Below are positions 21,267 to 30,988 of a DNA stretch of 64,000 bases, in pieces. The first letter of the stretch is position 1. Each line of letters opens with the position of its first letter. The position numbers and the translations under genes were made by a program. The notes beneath the pieces were generated by a model. That model was not told the origin of the DNA. It saw only the letters and a list, made by a program, of their open reading frames with translations, and ran no database searches. This stretch comes from an uncultured Burkholderiales bacterium. GTDB taxonomy: Bacteria > Pseudomonadota > Gammaproteobacteria > Burkholderiales > Burkholderiaceae_C. The stretch covers positions 1-64,000 of the forward strand of contig CAIQBO010000020.1 of NCBI GenBank assembly GCA_903870145.1. Direction: 5' to 3'.

Positions 21267-23344
21267 TGAGTGCCAGCCATGAAATCGGAGCCAATGCCGT
21301 CGTGCGCGGCTTGTGCCCCCACGACTGCCCGGACACCTGCGCACTGCTGACCACGGTAGAAAATGGCCGTGCCGTGAAGGTGCAGGGCAACCCGGCGCAC
21401 AAGCCCACCGATGGGGTGCTGTGCACCAAAGTTTCGCGCTACACCGAGCGCACTTACCACCCTGATCGAATTTTGCAGCCCATGAAACGCAGCGGCCCCA
21501 AAGGGTCTGGCCAATTTGAACCGGTGAGTTGGGATCAAGCCTTGACGGACATCGCACAGCGTTTGGGTCAGATAGCAGCACTGAGCCCTGAAAGTGTTTT
21601 GCCCTACAGCTATGGCGGCACCATGGGCTGGGTGCAAGCTGAATCCATGGCCTCCAGGTTTTTTCACAAACTGGGGGCTTCTTTGTTGGACCGAACCATC
21701 TGTGCCTCGGCCGGTGGCGAGGGCTTGCTCTATACCTTGGGTGCAAAGAACGGTCTGAAAACAGAATTTTTTGCTGAGTCGAAATTGATTTTGATTTGGG
21801 GCAGCAATTCGATCACCAGCAATGTGCATTTTTGGCGTTTGGCGCAAGAGGCCAAAAGACAAGGCGCCAAGCTCATTTGCATTGACCCGCGCAAAAGTGA
21901 AACGGCAGAAAAGTGCCATGTCCATTTGGCACTGCGCCCTGGCACAGACGCAGCGCTGGCTTTGTCGCTGATGCACGAGCTGGTGGTGAACAACTGGCTC
22001 GACCAGGACTACATTGAAAAATACACTTTGGGATGGGACGCTTTGCGAGAACGTGCATTGCAATGGCCGCCCGAGAAAGCAGCTCAAGTCTGTGGTTTAG
22101 ATGTGCAGCAAATTCGCGATTTGGCGCGTGATTGGGGCAGCGTGCAGCCTGCGGCCATCCGCTTGAACTACGGCATGCAAAGGGTTCATGGTGGCGGCAA
22201 TGCGGTGCGGGCCATTGCCTGTTTGCCTGCATTGACCGGTGCTTGGCGCCACCGCGCAGGGGGCCTGCTCTTGAGCAGTTCGGGTAATTTCAACATCAAC
22301 AAGCAGGCTTTGTATCGGCCTGATTTATTGGGCACGCGGCGCCCGCGAACCTTGAACATGAGCACCTTGGGCAATGACTTGAACCGCAAGGCATCTGCTG
22401 AGTGGGGGCCAGCGGTGCAAGCGATCGTGGTCTACAACACCAACCCTGTGGCTGTGGCGCCGCAGTCGGGCAAAGTGGTACAAGGCTTTGCGCGGGAAGA
22501 TTTGTTCACTGTGGTGCTGGAGCATTTTCAAACAGACACGGCCGATTGGGCCGACTACATCTTGCCGGCCACCACGCAGTTGGAACATTGGGACATTCAA
22601 GGCAGTTATGGGCACACCGATGTGCTATTGAACCAACCCGCCATTGCCCCACTGGGGCAATCCAAACCGAACTCAGAGATCTTTCGTTTGTTGGCCCAGC
22701 GCATGGGATACACCGAAGCTTGCTTTGAAGACGATGACTTTCAGCTGTGCCAAACAGCCTTGCCTGAGGGGGTTGATTTCTCTGAACTATTGGCCAATGG
22801 GTTCGCCACCTTGCCGCTGACCGATGCACCCTTTGCCAGCGGCGCCTTTCCAACGCCTTCAGGCAAATGCGAATTTTTCAGCGCTCGCCTGCAAGCCATG
22901 GGGCTCGATGGCCTGCCGGACCACATTCCCAATTACGAAGTACCTCAAGCCGGTGACCGTTATTCATTGGCCATGATTTCACCGCCAGCACGCAATTTTT
23001 TAAATTCCAGTTTCGTCAATGTGCAAAGTTTGCGCGAGATGGAGGGCGAGCCTTTGCTGGAAATTAATGCACAAGATGCTGCCTCACGCGGGATTCAAAG
23101 TGGCGATGTGGTCAAAGTGTTCAACGACCGCGGTGAATACCACTGCAAAGCCAAGGTCAGTTCGCGCGCTCGCGAGGGGGTGGTCCACGGCCTGGGCGTG
23201 TGGTGGCGAAAGATGGGTTTGAATGGCAGCAATGTGAACCAATTGACCAGTCAATTGTTGACAGATCTGGGCCGCGCGTCAGTGTTCTATGATTGCCAAG
23301 TTGAGGTTGCGCTGTTGCGGCCCAGTAGCTTGAAAGCAGACTGA
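21267..23344 (+). CDS. Molybdopterin-dependent oxidoreductase
   Basis: VRGLCPHDCPDTCALLTTVENGRAVKVQGNP, IWGSNSITSNVHFW, C-terminal molydopterin dinucleotide-binding domain. Confidence 0.92.
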
Positions 23345-23347
23345 ATC

Positions 23348-23653
23348 ATGGCTGATATTTTAATTGAGCGCAGCCATGCACTGGGCATGGAACGGGCCCG
23401 AGAAGTGGCCGCGCAGTGGCAGTCTGAAGCCAAGGAAGAATGGGGCATGGAATGCCAATACCATGCGAACGAGGCCAATGAACAAGGCGAGGTGCAAGAC
23501 CGCTTGACCTTTGAGCGAATCGGCGCACAAGGCAGTTTGTGTGTGAGCGCCACGCAGCTCAAAATGCAATTGAGCTTGGGGTTTTTAATGGCGCCCTACA
23601 AAGACCGGATTGAAGAAAAAATTGCCAAAAATTTGGACGCCCTGCTGGCATGA
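23348..23653 (+). CDS. Polyhydroxyalkanoic acid system (PHA_gran_rgn-like) family protein
   Basis: MADILIERSHALGMERAREVAAQWQSEAKEEWGMECQY... LGFLMAPYKDRIEEKIAKNLD. Confidence 0.75.
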   Translation: MADILIERSHALGMERAREVAAQWQSEAKEEWGMECQYHANEANEQGEVQDRLTFERIGAQGSLCVSATQLKMQLSLGFLMAPYKDRIEEKIAKNLDALLA

Positions 23654-23675
23654 CTTTGCCTGCACCCCTTGAGGC

Positions 23676-25649
23676 TCAAGGCAAGTCTTGGGTTTCTTCT
23701 GCAGCACTGCTGCTACGTGGCCCCACGTTGCCCAAGCGGGCTTTCAAAGACTGGGGTTGGCCCGTTAACAAGGCGGCGTAATTGGTGGTGTTGGACAACA
23801 CTTTTTTAACGTAGTCACGGGTTTCAGAGAAGGGCACGTTTTCAGCCCAAATGGCCGCTTCCAACACGGGGCCATTGCGCCATGCGCGTGAACGGCCAGG
23901 CCCGGCGTTGTAAGCCGCTGCTGCCAGCGGCATGGAGCCACCGAATTCATCCAACACCAACTTCAAATAACCGGTGCCAATGGCCACGTTGGTTTCGTGT
24001 TCATTCAATTGAATGAGTTGGAAATTTTTCAAACCAATTTTTTTGGCTGTCCAACGCGCTGTGGCAGGCATGACTTGCATCAAACCAGCCGCCCCCACGA
24101 TGGACTTGGCGTCCATGATGAAGCGACTTTCTTGCCGGATCAAACCATAAACATAAGCGGGATCGAGTTGGATTTCTTGGGCACGGCGCAGCACGGTGTC
24201 TTTGAGTGGCGTGGGAAACCGTTGGTCAAAGTCGATGGCCACTTTGGTGCGCTCGCTGGTGTTGATGCAGCGGTCCCAGACTTGGCGCTGGCAGGCCAAG
24301 TCGGCAGCGGCCAACAGCTCGCGCTCGTTCATGCCCCCTGTGGTGTGCAAGTTGCTGCTGTAGTTCCATTCCCGGTTGCCCTCAGCGCGCAAGCCCAAGG
24401 CCAGCGCGGACAGGGCTCTTTGCAAGCCTGGGTTGGCGTTGGCGGCGGCTTTTTCTTGGGCGCTTATAGGGGTAGGTTTGTCGGGCACGGTGATTTTTTG
24501 CCCAATGTCTTCCAGCGCCAGTTGTTCGTAAAAACCGCGCACGCTGGCAATGCTGCGCAGCAAAGTCTGGGCCTCGTTGCGCTGCATATCAGTGGGTGTG
24601 CTGGCCAGCAAGGCGCGGGCTTTCCAGTAAATCCACGTGGTCTCGCTGCGTGCTTCGTCCATGGCGTCGACGCTGGAAAGTACGGCTTTCCAGTCGCCTT
24701 GTCGCAAGGCGGCGCGCACTTTCCAGCCCAAGAGGTCATCGTTCAAGTCGGCATTGCGGGTGATTTTGGAGAAGTAAAGGTGGGCGTTGTCTTGGAGTTT
24801 TTGTGCCGCTTGTTTGCCAATCACACCCCAAGCCCAGTTGTGCTCTTCTTTGCTGAGCATGAGGCCCCATTTTTTCTCTAGCAACTGCGCTGCTTTGTCG
24901 GGGTCGGTGCTGGCCACGCGAATCATGGCCAGCACTGAGAGCTCTTTGCGGTTGCGACTGAAGGCGAAGATCTTTTTGTCTAAATATTTGAGCGGATCGG
25001 CCTGAATCAAGATAATTTGTTTAGCCACTTCTAGTGACTCGATGGCCAGCGCCGCTTGGGCTGCGCGAGGGCGGTTGTTGTCCATGGCCAAGCGTGCTTT
25101 GCGCCACAAGTCTGGTCCATTGATTTTTTTGGCAGCGTAGAGTTTTTCGGCCACGGTGGTGCAGCCGTCGTCGGTTTCCTTTTGAGCGTACCAAAGGCGT
25201 TTGAGTTCTGCCCCAGGGTCGCTGGTTTGAGTCAGGCCCTCAGCGGCCAGGGCGTAACAGCGCACTTCGCGGTCATCGTTCATGCGAAAGCGGGGGTATT
25301 CACTGGCAAAGGCAGACCATTCACGCTGTTTGCCCAGTTGCAGCAACCAGTCATTGCGCAAACGGTCTTCGGCGTAGCTGCCGGCGTATTGGGTGAAAAA
25401 CGCTTGAATCTCTGCGCTGCTGGCTTGGTCTAAGCGAATGCGCAGTTCCCAATAGGCCGCCCAGGCTTCCAAAGTGTGGCCCTTGGCCTGAGGCAGCATG
25501 CGTGTGAGCCGGGCTTTGTCGTTCTTTTTGAAGGCCTGGTGCATCTCCAAAATGACTTCGTCCGACTTATTTTGGGCTGCGGCAGGGGCGTTTAAACCGA
25601 AAATCAGGGCAAGAGCCCCAAGCGATGTCAAAATCTGTGTCAATTGCAT
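23676..25649 (-). CDS. Soluble lytic murein transglycosylase
   Basis: Signal peptide; YGLIRQESRFIMDAKSIVGAAGLMQVMPATAR; AAAYNAGPGRSRAWR. Confidence 0.92.
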   Translation of the reverse strand: MQLTQILTSLGALALIFGLNAPAAAQNKSDEVILEMHQAFKKNDKARLTRMLPQAKGHTLEAWAAYWELRIRLDQASSAEIQAFFTQYAGSYAEDRLRNDWLLQLGKQREWSAFASEYPRFRMNDDREVRCYALAAEGLTQTSDPGAELKRLWYAQKETDDGCTTVAEKLYAAKKINGPDLWRKARLAMDNNRPRAAQAALAIESLEVAKQIILIQADPLKYLDKKIFAFSRNRKELSVLAMIRVASTDPDKAAQLLEKKWGLMLSKEEHNWAWGVIGKQAAQKLQDNAHLYFSKITRNADLNDDLLGWKVRAALRQGDWKAVLSSVDAMDEARSETTWIYWKARALLASTPTDMQRNEAQTLLRSIASVRGFYEQLALEDIGQKITVPDKPTPISAQEKAAANANPGLQRALSALALGLRAEGNREWNYSSNLHTTGGMNERELLAAADLACQRQVWDRCINTSERTKVAIDFDQRFPTPLKDTVLRRAQEIQLDPAYVYGLIRQESRFIMDAKSIVGAAGLMQVMPATARWTAKKIGLKNFQLIQLNEHETNVAIGTGYLKLVLDEFGGSMPLAAAAYNAGPGRSRAWRNGPVLEAAIWAENVPFSETRDYVKKVLSNTTNYAALLTGQPQSLKARLGNVGPRSSSAAEETQDLP

Positions 25650-25658
25650 GGGTCGATT

Positions 25659-26243
25659 ATGGACAAATCAGAAGCCAAAAAACAAATACGCCAAAGCTTA
25701 TTGGCTGCACGCCTGAATATGCCAGACCGTTTGGCGCGGATTGACGCCTTGCAAAGCGTCATGCGAATTTGGCTGTTTGGTCGCCCAGATTTGGTGATTG
25801 GCGCCTATTGGCCGATCAAAGGGGAGTTTGATCCTTTGCCTGCTTTGCACCGCTGGAAAGAAGATGGCGAGTTGCAAGGCGCAGCGAAATTGCGCCGCAT
25901 TGGCTTGCCGGTGGTGAACAAAGTGCACAAAACCTTGACTTTTCACGCGTGGTACCCGGGCTGCCCCATGGAGGAGGACGCCTATGGCATTCCCAAACCC
26001 AAAGACACTGAGGTGATTGTGCCAACGCTCTTGTTTGTGCCTTGCGTGGGTTACAGCGCAGGCGGTTTTCGTTTGGGCTATGGCGGTGGTTTTTACGACC
26101 GCACCTTGGCCAGCTTGCAACCCAAGCCTTTCACAGTGGGTTTGGGCTTTACCAATGGCTATGTGGACGAGTTGGAGGTTGAGCCGCATGACCAAGCCTT
26201 GGACGCGATCTTGAATGACAACGGCGTGGTGTGGCCAGTTTGA
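25659..26243 (+). CDS. 5-formyltetrahydrofolate cyclo-ligase
   Basis: IGAYWPIKGEFDPLPAL, RLGYGGGFYDRTLA; start at MDKSEAKKQIRQ. Confidence 0.92.
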   Translation: MDKSEAKKQIRQSLLAARLNMPDRLARIDALQSVMRIWLFGRPDLVIGAYWPIKGEFDPLPALHRWKEDGELQGAAKLRRIGLPVVNKVHKTLTFHAWYPGCPMEEDAYGIPKPKDTEVIVPTLLFVPCVGYSAGGFRLGYGGGFYDRTLASLQPKPFTVGLGFTNGYVDELEVEPHDQALDAILNDNGVVWPV

Positions 26244-26262
26244 ATGAATGTGAAAGCGTTGG

Positions 26263-26892
26263 ATGGCACGACCTAAATCAGCAACCCATGAAATCAAGCG
26301 CGATGCCATTTTGGACATTGCCGCGCAGTGCTTTGCCGACCGCAGCTACCCTGCTGCCAGTATGAACGAAATTGCCGCCGCGTGCGGCACGTCCAAGGCG
26401 CGGCTCTACCATTATTACGACAGCAAAGAGGCCATTCTTTTTGACTTGATGGACCGCTACACGCAGCGCTTGTTTTCTCTCATTGCGCAAACTGAGGCGA
26501 CCGCAGAGCGCCGCAATTTGAGCGACCGCGCTGCTTTGCATGAGTTGATTCGTGCGTTTTTGCAGGAGTACGAAAGTTCGGCGACACGGCACGTGGCCTT
26601 GCTCAACGACACGCAGTTTTTAAGCGATATGCCCGACCCCAATTTGGGCACGCCCTTGGTCTCGCCGCGTGATTTAATTTTGAACCGACAGCGCGATGTG
26701 GTCGCCGCTGTCACGCGCGCTTTGCGAAGAGCTTATCCTGCGCGTTTGAATGCCACCAACCAAACCGCTATCACCATGATGCTGTTTGGCATGATCAACT
26801 GGACCTTCACCTGGCTGCGCCCGGGCGGGCCGATCAGTTATGTGGCCTTTGCGGAAGAAGTCATTGCGATGCTGGAAAAGGGCTTGCAGTGA
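26263..26892 (+). CDS. TetR/AcrR family transcriptional regulator
   Basis: ILDIAAQCFADRSYPAASMNEIAAACGTSKARLYHYYDSKEAILFDLMD. Confidence 0.93.
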   Translation: MARPKSATHEIKRDAILDIAAQCFADRSYPAASMNEIAAACGTSKARLYHYYDSKEAILFDLMDRYTQRLFSLIAQTEATAERRNLSDRAALHELIRAFLQEYESSATRHVALLNDTQFLSDMPDPNLGTPLVSPRDLILNRQRDVVAAVTRALRRAYPARLNATNQTAITMMLFGMINWTFTWLRPGGPISYVAFAEEVIAMLEKGLQ

Positions 26893-26897
26893 ATGAT

Positions 26898-26914
26898 TTA
26901 AAGTCGAACTTTAA
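26898..26914. promoter_or_regulatory. Palindromic putative operator TTAAAGT-CGA-ACTTTAA
   Basis: Perfect 7-bp arms with 3-nt spacer in the 37-bp gap between the TetR gene and the MBL gene. Confidence 0.6.
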
Positions 26915-26929
26915 TTCTGGAGCCCCAAG

Positions 26930-27931
26930 ATGACCCAAACCCCCACCAAAGCGTTTGCCTCGCAAGCTGACTTGAGCGAGAAGATCATTAAATTTGAGCA
27001 ACTCAGTGCGCATTGCTGGGCATACACGGCTGAAGGCGATCCTAATTCAGGGGTGATCATTGGCGAGAAGTTCGTCATGGTCAGTGATGCCACGGCCACA
27101 CCGGCCATGGCGCGCGATTTGATTGCGCAAATTCGCCGCATCAGTGACAAGCCCATCAAGTATGTTTTGCTCACGCATTACCACGCAGTGCGCGTCTTGG
27201 GCGCCAGCGCCTATGCCGCCGAAGGGGCAACCGAGATCATTGCCAGCCAAGGCACTTACGAGTTGATTGTGGAGCGCGGCGCGCAAGATATGAAAAGCGA
27301 GATGGAGCGCTTTCCGCGCTTGTTTCGCGGTGCCGATGGCGTGCCCGGTTTGACGTGGCCCACGCTGGTGATTGGCGGTGGGGACCCCACGAAAGGCGAA
27401 GTCCCAGGCAAATTGGAAATCGATTTGGGCGGTGTGAAAGTTCAAATTTGGAGCCCAGGACATGGCCACACAAGGGGCGACACCATTGCTTGGGTAGATG
27501 CTGAGAAAATTTTGTTCTCAGGCGATTTGGTGGAATACGAGGCCGGTGTTTACACCGGAGACGCGCAACTGCAAGAGTGGCCAGCCGCGCTGCAAGCCTT
27601 GCGCGATTTGAACGCCTTGGCCATCGTGCCTGGGCGGGGCGAGGCCATGAAGGGCCAAGCCAATGTCAACAAAGCTTTGGATTACACACAGCGCTGGGTT
27701 GAGACATTGTTCAAAGCCGGCAAAGAGGCGGTGGCGGCCAAGATGGACTTGAAGGCGGCCATGGCCCATGCACGCAAAAGCATGGACCCGGTGTTTGGCC
27801 ATGTGTTCATCTACGAACACTGCTTGCCCTTTGATGTGACGCGCGCATTTGACGAAGCCTCGGGCATCAAAAATCCGCGCATTTGGACCGCAGAGCGCGA
27901 CATTGAAATGTGGAAAGCCCTGCAGGATTGA
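26930..27931 (+). CDS. MBL-fold metallohydrolase with non-canonical HxHxDH motif
   Basis: YVLLTHYHAVRVLGASAY, SPGHGHTRGDTIAWVDAEKILFSGDLV. Confidence 0.85.
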   Translation: MTQTPTKAFASQADLSEKIIKFEQLSAHCWAYTAEGDPNSGVIIGEKFVMVSDATATPAMARDLIAQIRRISDKPIKYVLLTHYHAVRVLGASAYAAEGATEIIASQGTYELIVERGAQDMKSEMERFPRLFRGADGVPGLTWPTLVIGGGDPTKGEVPGKLEIDLGGVKVQIWSPGHGHTRGDTIAWVDAEKILFSGDLVEYEAGVYTGDAQLQEWPAALQALRDLNALAIVPGRGEAMKGQANVNKALDYTQRWVETLFKAGKEAVAAKMDLKAAMAHARKSMDPVFGHVFIYEHCLPFDVTRAFDEASGIKNPRIWTAERDIEMWKALQD

Positions 27932-27946
27932 TTCGTTGGCGCGAAG

Positions 27947-28846
27947 TCAATCGACTTGCTTGACTAGATCTCGCAAATCTGATTCATAAGACTTGAGCTT
28001 GCGCTGCGCTTTGAGGCGCTGGGCAGGGCTTGTGCTGTTGTGCAATTGCGCCAAGTTCTGGCAAACGTGCTGCTCAATTTGCAATTGTTTGGTCAACTCG
28101 CTGGCCTGCGACGGGCGCGCCGACAACTGCAGGAATGCCTTCAAAGATTTTTCAACCTCAGGCACCGATAAAGCGGGCTTGGCACCATCGGCGATCCAAC
28201 TTTGCATGAGGACCATTTGCTCTTGCTGGCGCTGCAGACGTTGCTGCCATGCCCACTGAGGTGACCACGGGGACTGTGCTTGTTGCTGCTCGATCAGCTT
28301 GATTTGCGCAGGACTGAAGTCGCCGTAAAAACTGCTGTAGCGGTCTACGGCGCTGTCCAAACGCTTTTTCTTGCGGTCCTCTGGCGGGGCCAGTAGCCAA
28401 TCTTTTTGCCAGTCTTGATTTTTGCTGTCCCATTGACGCTGTATGTGCTTGAGTTGACGCGGGCTCAGTTGCGCTGCCACAGGTGCAGCGGCGCGCGCGC
28501 TTTCGTTGAGCAAGGCTTCGATGCGTTGCTGCGCAATGTCCCAAAGTCGGCAGGCTTGCTCGGAGCTGATGTTGTCGGAGGCCAAACTTTGCGCTTGCGC
28601 CAGCAAGTCGGCCACCGCGGGCAACTCTTCTTTGCGGTGCCAAGCGAGCAATTTTTTCAAGGCCGTTTTGGCTTGTGCGCTTTGGCTGTCTGTAAAGTTC
28701 AGGTAGTTATCGAGCCACCAAATGGAGACCTCGGGCAATTGGGTGTAGCCCAGCTTGAGAAAGCTGCAGCCACTTAAAACCATGCTCAACAACAAGGCCC
28801 CCAAAGAAGCCGCGATAATTCGAACCCAGAAGGAAAATAACGCCAT
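27947..28846 (-). CDS. DUF6279-like lipoprotein
   Basis: MALFSFWVRIIAASLGALLLSMVLSGCSFLKLGY lipobox; SIWWLDNYLNFTDSQ... Confidence 0.75.
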   Translation of the reverse strand: MALFSFWVRIIAASLGALLLSMVLSGCSFLKLGYTQLPEVSIWWLDNYLNFTDSQSAQAKTALKKLLAWHRKEELPAVADLLAQAQSLASDNISSEQACRLWDIAQQRIEALLNESARAAAPVAAQLSPRQLKHIQRQWDSKNQDWQKDWLLAPPEDRKKKRLDSAVDRYSSFYGDFSPAQIKLIEQQQAQSPWSPQWAWQQRLQRQQEQMVLMQSWIADGAKPALSVPEVEKSLKAFLQLSARPSQASELTKQLQIEQHVCQNLAQLHNSTSPAQRLKAQRKLKSYESDLRDLVKQVD

Positions 28847-30326
28847 GTCTGAAACCTCTAACACCCAAGCCCCATTGTCTCCTGAACGGCCCATTGATGT
28901 GATTGTCATGGCCGCGGGTAAGGGTACTCGGATGAAAAGCAACCTGCCCAAGGTCTTGCAGCGCTTGGCTGGCAAACCGCTGCTGTCGCACGTGTTGGGC
29001 ACCGCTTCGCAGTTGCGTGCGCGCATGGCCGTGGTGATCATCGGGCATGGCGCAAGCGAAGTTGAAACGGCGGCCACCCAATTTGCACAAGCCTTGCCCG
29101 TGCTGGGCAGCGCCCAGATGGACTGCAAATTTGTACGCCAAGAGCCTCAGTTGGGCACCGGCCATGCGGTGCAACAAGCGGTGCCGGTTTTGCCCGACGA
29201 TGGCGTGGTGCTGGTGCTCTCGGGCGACGTGCCCTTGACGCAAGCGGGCAGTCTGCAAGACTTGATCGCTTGTGTTTCTCGGCCAGGCCAGGCAGACAGC
29301 TTGGCTTTGTTGACGATTGAATCGCAAGACCCCACGGGCTACGGCCGCATTGTGCGCAGTGCAGACGGACAACAAGTGCTGGGAATCGTGGAGCAAAAAG
29401 ATGCCAACGCGCAGCAGCTTCAAATCAAAGAGGTCTACAGCGGCATCATGGCAGCACCTGCACGCCAATTTAAAACTTGGTTGGCCAAATTAGATAAAAA
29501 CAATGCCCAAGGCGAGTACTACCTGACCGACGTGGTCAAGTGGGCAGTGGCCGATGGTGTGCAAGTGGTAGCCCACCAAATTGACGATGCTTTGCAGGTG
29601 ACGGGCATCAACAGCCCGCAGCATTTGGCGCAACTTGAGCGTGCTTTTCAAAGCCAGCAAGCGCAAGATTTGATGACCCAAGGCGTACGATTGGCCGACC
29701 CTGCAAGATTCGATTTGCGCGGCAGTTTGGTGTGTGCCAGCGATGTAGAAATCGATGTGAACTGTGTTTTTGAAGGGCATGTGAGTTTGGGCGAAGGCGT
29801 TCGCATTGGCCCCCATTGCGTGATTGCCAATGCGCAGATTGAAGCGGGCGTGGTGGTGCAGGCCTTCACGCACATCGATGGTGAAAAAGCCGGCGTGACG
29901 ATTGGGCAGGGGGCCAGCATTGGCCCATTTGCGCGGCTGCGTCCGGGCGCCAAGCTCGGGGCGCAGGTGCACATTGGAAACTTTGTTGAAATCAAAAACG
30001 CCAGTTTGGCCCAAGGTGCCAAGGCCAATCACTTGGCTTACTTGGGTGATGCCACCGTGGGCGAGCGCGTGAACTTTGGCGCGGGCAGCATCACTGCCAA
30101 TTACGACGGTGCCAACAAGCACCAAACTGTGATCGAAGCCGATGTGCATGTGGGCAGCAACTGCGTGTTGGTGGCACCTGTGACCTTGGGTGCAGGCGGC
30201 ACCATCGGAGGTGGCTCGACCGTCACCAAGGACACTGCGCCCGGCGCTTTGACCTTGGCACGCGGCAAGCAAACCAGTTTGGCGAATTGGGCGCGGCCGC
30301 AGAAAAAATCTGCACCCAAAAGTTAA
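28845..30326 (+). CDS. glmU: Bifunctional UDP-N-acetylglucosamine pyrophosphorylase / glucosamine-1-phosphate N-acetyltransferase
   Basis: VIVMAAGKGTRMKSNLPKVLQRLAGKPLL; left-handed beta-helix C-terminus; start MSETSN. Confidence 0.95.
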   Translation: MSETSNTQAPLSPERPIDVIVMAAGKGTRMKSNLPKVLQRLAGKPLLSHVLGTASQLRARMAVVIIGHGASEVETAATQFAQALPVLGSAQMDCKFVRQEPQLGTGHAVQQAVPVLPDDGVVLVLSGDVPLTQAGSLQDLIACVSRPGQADSLALLTIESQDPTGYGRIVRSADGQQVLGIVEQKDANAQQLQIKEVYSGIMAAPARQFKTWLAKLDKNNAQGEYYLTDVVKWAVADGVQVVAHQIDDALQVTGINSPQHLAQLERAFQSQQAQDLMTQGVRLADPARFDLRGSLVCASDVEIDVNCVFEGHVSLGEGVRIGPHCVIANAQIEAGVVVQAFTHIDGEKAGVTIGQGASIGPFARLRPGAKLGAQVHIGNFVEIKNASLAQGAKANHLAYLGDATVGERVNFGAGSITANYDGANKHQTVIEADVHVGSNCVLVAPVTLGAGGTIGGGSTVTKDTAPGALTLARGKQTSLANWARPQKKSAPKS

Positions 30327-30850
30327 GCAGCAGGCACCGGCCAAGTGCTGGTGAACTTGGCGCGCTTGAGGCTGAAAAAAGCTTTCACATTGCGCACATT
30401 GGCGTCTTGCGTGAACAGCTTTAGGGTCAAGGCCAAGTAGGCGGGCATGTCGGCCACTTGCACCACCAAAATGAAATCGGGGCCTGGCGAGACGCGCCAG
30501 CATTGTTGAACAGCGCCCTCTTGCACGGCGCGCGCTTCGAAGTCTTGCAGATGTTCTTCGCCTTGCCGGTCCAAGCTGACTTCGATCAGGGCGCAGACGC
30601 TGTGGCCCAAGTGCTGGCCCAAACGGTCAGCGCTGAGGATGGCCACTTGGCGCTCGATCCAGCCTTCGCTGTGCAAGCGTTTGACGCGGCGCAAGCAGGT
30701 GGGGGGTGACAAATGAAGTCGCTCTGCCAAGGCCAGATTGCTCAAACTGGCGTCATGCTGCAGCAAGTCAAGCAACTTCAAGTCGACTGAGTCCAGCAAA
30801 CTGCCTTGAGCAGATTCTTTACTTTGTACCAATGGAGAATTAAATTTCAT
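30323..30850 (-). CDS. Lrp/AsnC family transcriptional regulator
   Basis: LDSVDLKLLDLLQHDASLSNLALAERLHLSPPTCLRRVKRLHSEGWIERQVAIL. Confidence 0.93.
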   Translation of the reverse strand: MKFNSPLVQSKESAQGSLLDSVDLKLLDLLQHDASLSNLALAERLHLSPPTCLRRVKRLHSEGWIERQVAILSADRLGQHLGHSVCALIEVSLDRQGEEHLQDFEARAVQEGAVQQCWRVSPGPDFILVVQVADMPAYLALTLKLFTQDANVRNVKAFFSLKRAKFTSTWPVPAA

Positions 30851-30988
30851 TTAATACATTATTTTGCAATAAAAAACTAAATTCGTATTATTTTGGAATT
30901 TTATTTCAATTTAATAAAAATATCAATGATTAATTTCTAATTATAAGAATTAAGATTGGCCCTTGTTCACTCAAACTGGATAGAACTT
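30851..30988. promoter_or_regulatory. Very AT-rich divergent promoter region between lrp-like gene and glmS
   Basis: Extended A/T tract (taaaaaactaaattcgtattattttggaattttatttcaatttaataaaaatatc...) in an otherwise GC-rich window. Confidence 0.6.

Noticed and set aside
29490-30503. 337-aa minus-strand ORF antisense to glmU
   Set aside because: Shadow ORF opposite the glmU coding region; no domain signature.
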